DNA of 64,000 nucleotides from Helicobacter cetorum (GTDB lineage: Bacteria; Campylobacterota; Campylobacteria; Campylobacterales; Helicobacteraceae). The stretch lies in NCBI RefSeq assembly GCF_900198405.1, contig NZ_FZMR01000006.1:1-64000 (forward strand). The letters are read 5' to 3'. The position numbers and the translations under genes were made by a program. Below the pieces are notes generated by a model that searched no databases, was not told the origin of the DNA, and saw only the letters and a list, made by a program, of their open reading frames with translations. This document shows positions 63,707-64,000 of this stretch, in pieces; positions within the stretch are counted from its first letter, which is position 1, and each line of letters opens with the position of its first letter.

Positions 63707-64000
63707 CTATCTATTATCTATCTTTAGTGGCTCAAAAGAATACCCTAAAGCTCGATAAATTTGATTAGTATAATGCACTTGATTGTCTTGTAAATTTTCA
63801 TGGAAATATTTTTCAAATCTTGGGTCTAAAATACCTAAAAACATTTCTACACCAATTGCACTAGAATAATTCACCCAATCATAAGCCAAATCACTCTCTA
63901 ATAGTGAGGCGTATTCTATGAGTTTGTCATCGCTTTTTTGCAGTGCGTTTACCAATAACAGATTTCTTCTATCCTTTGGTTGCACTAGGAGCAATAAAGA
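63707..64000 (-). CDS. Unrecognised protein, C-terminal part (5' end outside window)
   Basis: The frame is open at the window end. The last ~97 residues include RRNLLLVNALQKSDDKLIEYASLLESDLAYDW and GVEMFLGILDPRFEKYFHENLQDNQVHYTNQIYRALGY, a helical, soluble-looking segment ending in LKIDNR. No motif allows a function. It is 94 bases upstream of the Hof pair and could be expressed with it. Position resembles the gene next to hofC/hofD in H. pylori. Confidence 0.6.
   Translation of the reverse strand, partial: SLLLLVQPKDRRNLLLVNALQKSDDKLIEYASLLESDLAYDWVNYSSAIGVEMFLGILDPRFEKYFHENLQDNQVHYTNQIYRALGYSFEPLKIDNR

Overview
The window is AT-rich epsilonproteobacterial DNA. HpaA, Hop/Hor/Hof outer membrane proteins, a fused RibBA beside a separate RibA, a LolA-SecA-LolC cluster and a TnPZ-like island all point to a gastric Helicobacter close to H. 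pylori but not H. pylori itself. A periplasmic nitrate reductase cluster and a wbpA-E-D-B-I sugar cluster, neither of which I know from H. pylori, set it apart. H. cetorum or a similar species would fit; this is an inference from gene content.

Bases 1-15,000: a Hop-family adhesin gene cut by the window edge (hexamer repeat upstream), an LPP20-like lipoprotein, RNase P RNA, dba-dsbI (disulfide bonds), a GT25 glycosyltransferase with an in-frame G8 tract, modABC (molybdate uptake), ribBA, a DUF3943 membrane protein, ribA-moeA-moaD-moaE-mogA-moaC (riboflavin and molybdenum cofactor), hpaA and a Hor-family protein. Bases 15,000-20,000: napA-napG-napH-napD, a nitrate reductase cluster without napB, napF or napL. 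Molybdate import, cofactor synthesis and a molybdoenzyme therefore lie within about 15 kb. Bases 20,000-26,500: tig, clpP, def, comM, cadA and two tandem tRNA-Asn genes.

Bases 26,500-34,000 (minus strand): nrdA, followed without a gap by wbpI, wbpB, wbpD, wbpE and wbpA. These five enzymes account for conversion of UDP-GlcNAc to a UDP-diacetamido-mannuronic acid. Bases 34,000-42,200: glmU, fliP, an RRM protein, secA-lolC, lolA, tmRNA and a secreted protein.

Bases 42,255 to about 59,100: a decayed mobile island that begins inside a broken type III methyltransferase gene. It keeps a XerT-like recombinase, a relaxase, a VirB6-like protein and an entry-exclusion-like protein. The coupling protein, ParA and a probable T4SS component survive only as fragments. 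It carries four toxin-type genes (AbiEii, zeta, Fic, PemK/MazF). Structural oddities are a deleted inverted copy of the AbiE module at the left edge, a cluster of TTCCGC boxes, and about 22 degenerate 22-bp direct repeats between the relaxase gene and the coupling-protein fragment. The repeat array and the convergent zeta/Fic pair with similar Asn-rich tails are the best candidates for undescribed biology.

Bases 59,100-64,000 (minus strand): a chemoreceptor pseudogene, two tandem Hof-family outer membrane protein genes and the 3' part of an unrecognised gene cut by the window end.
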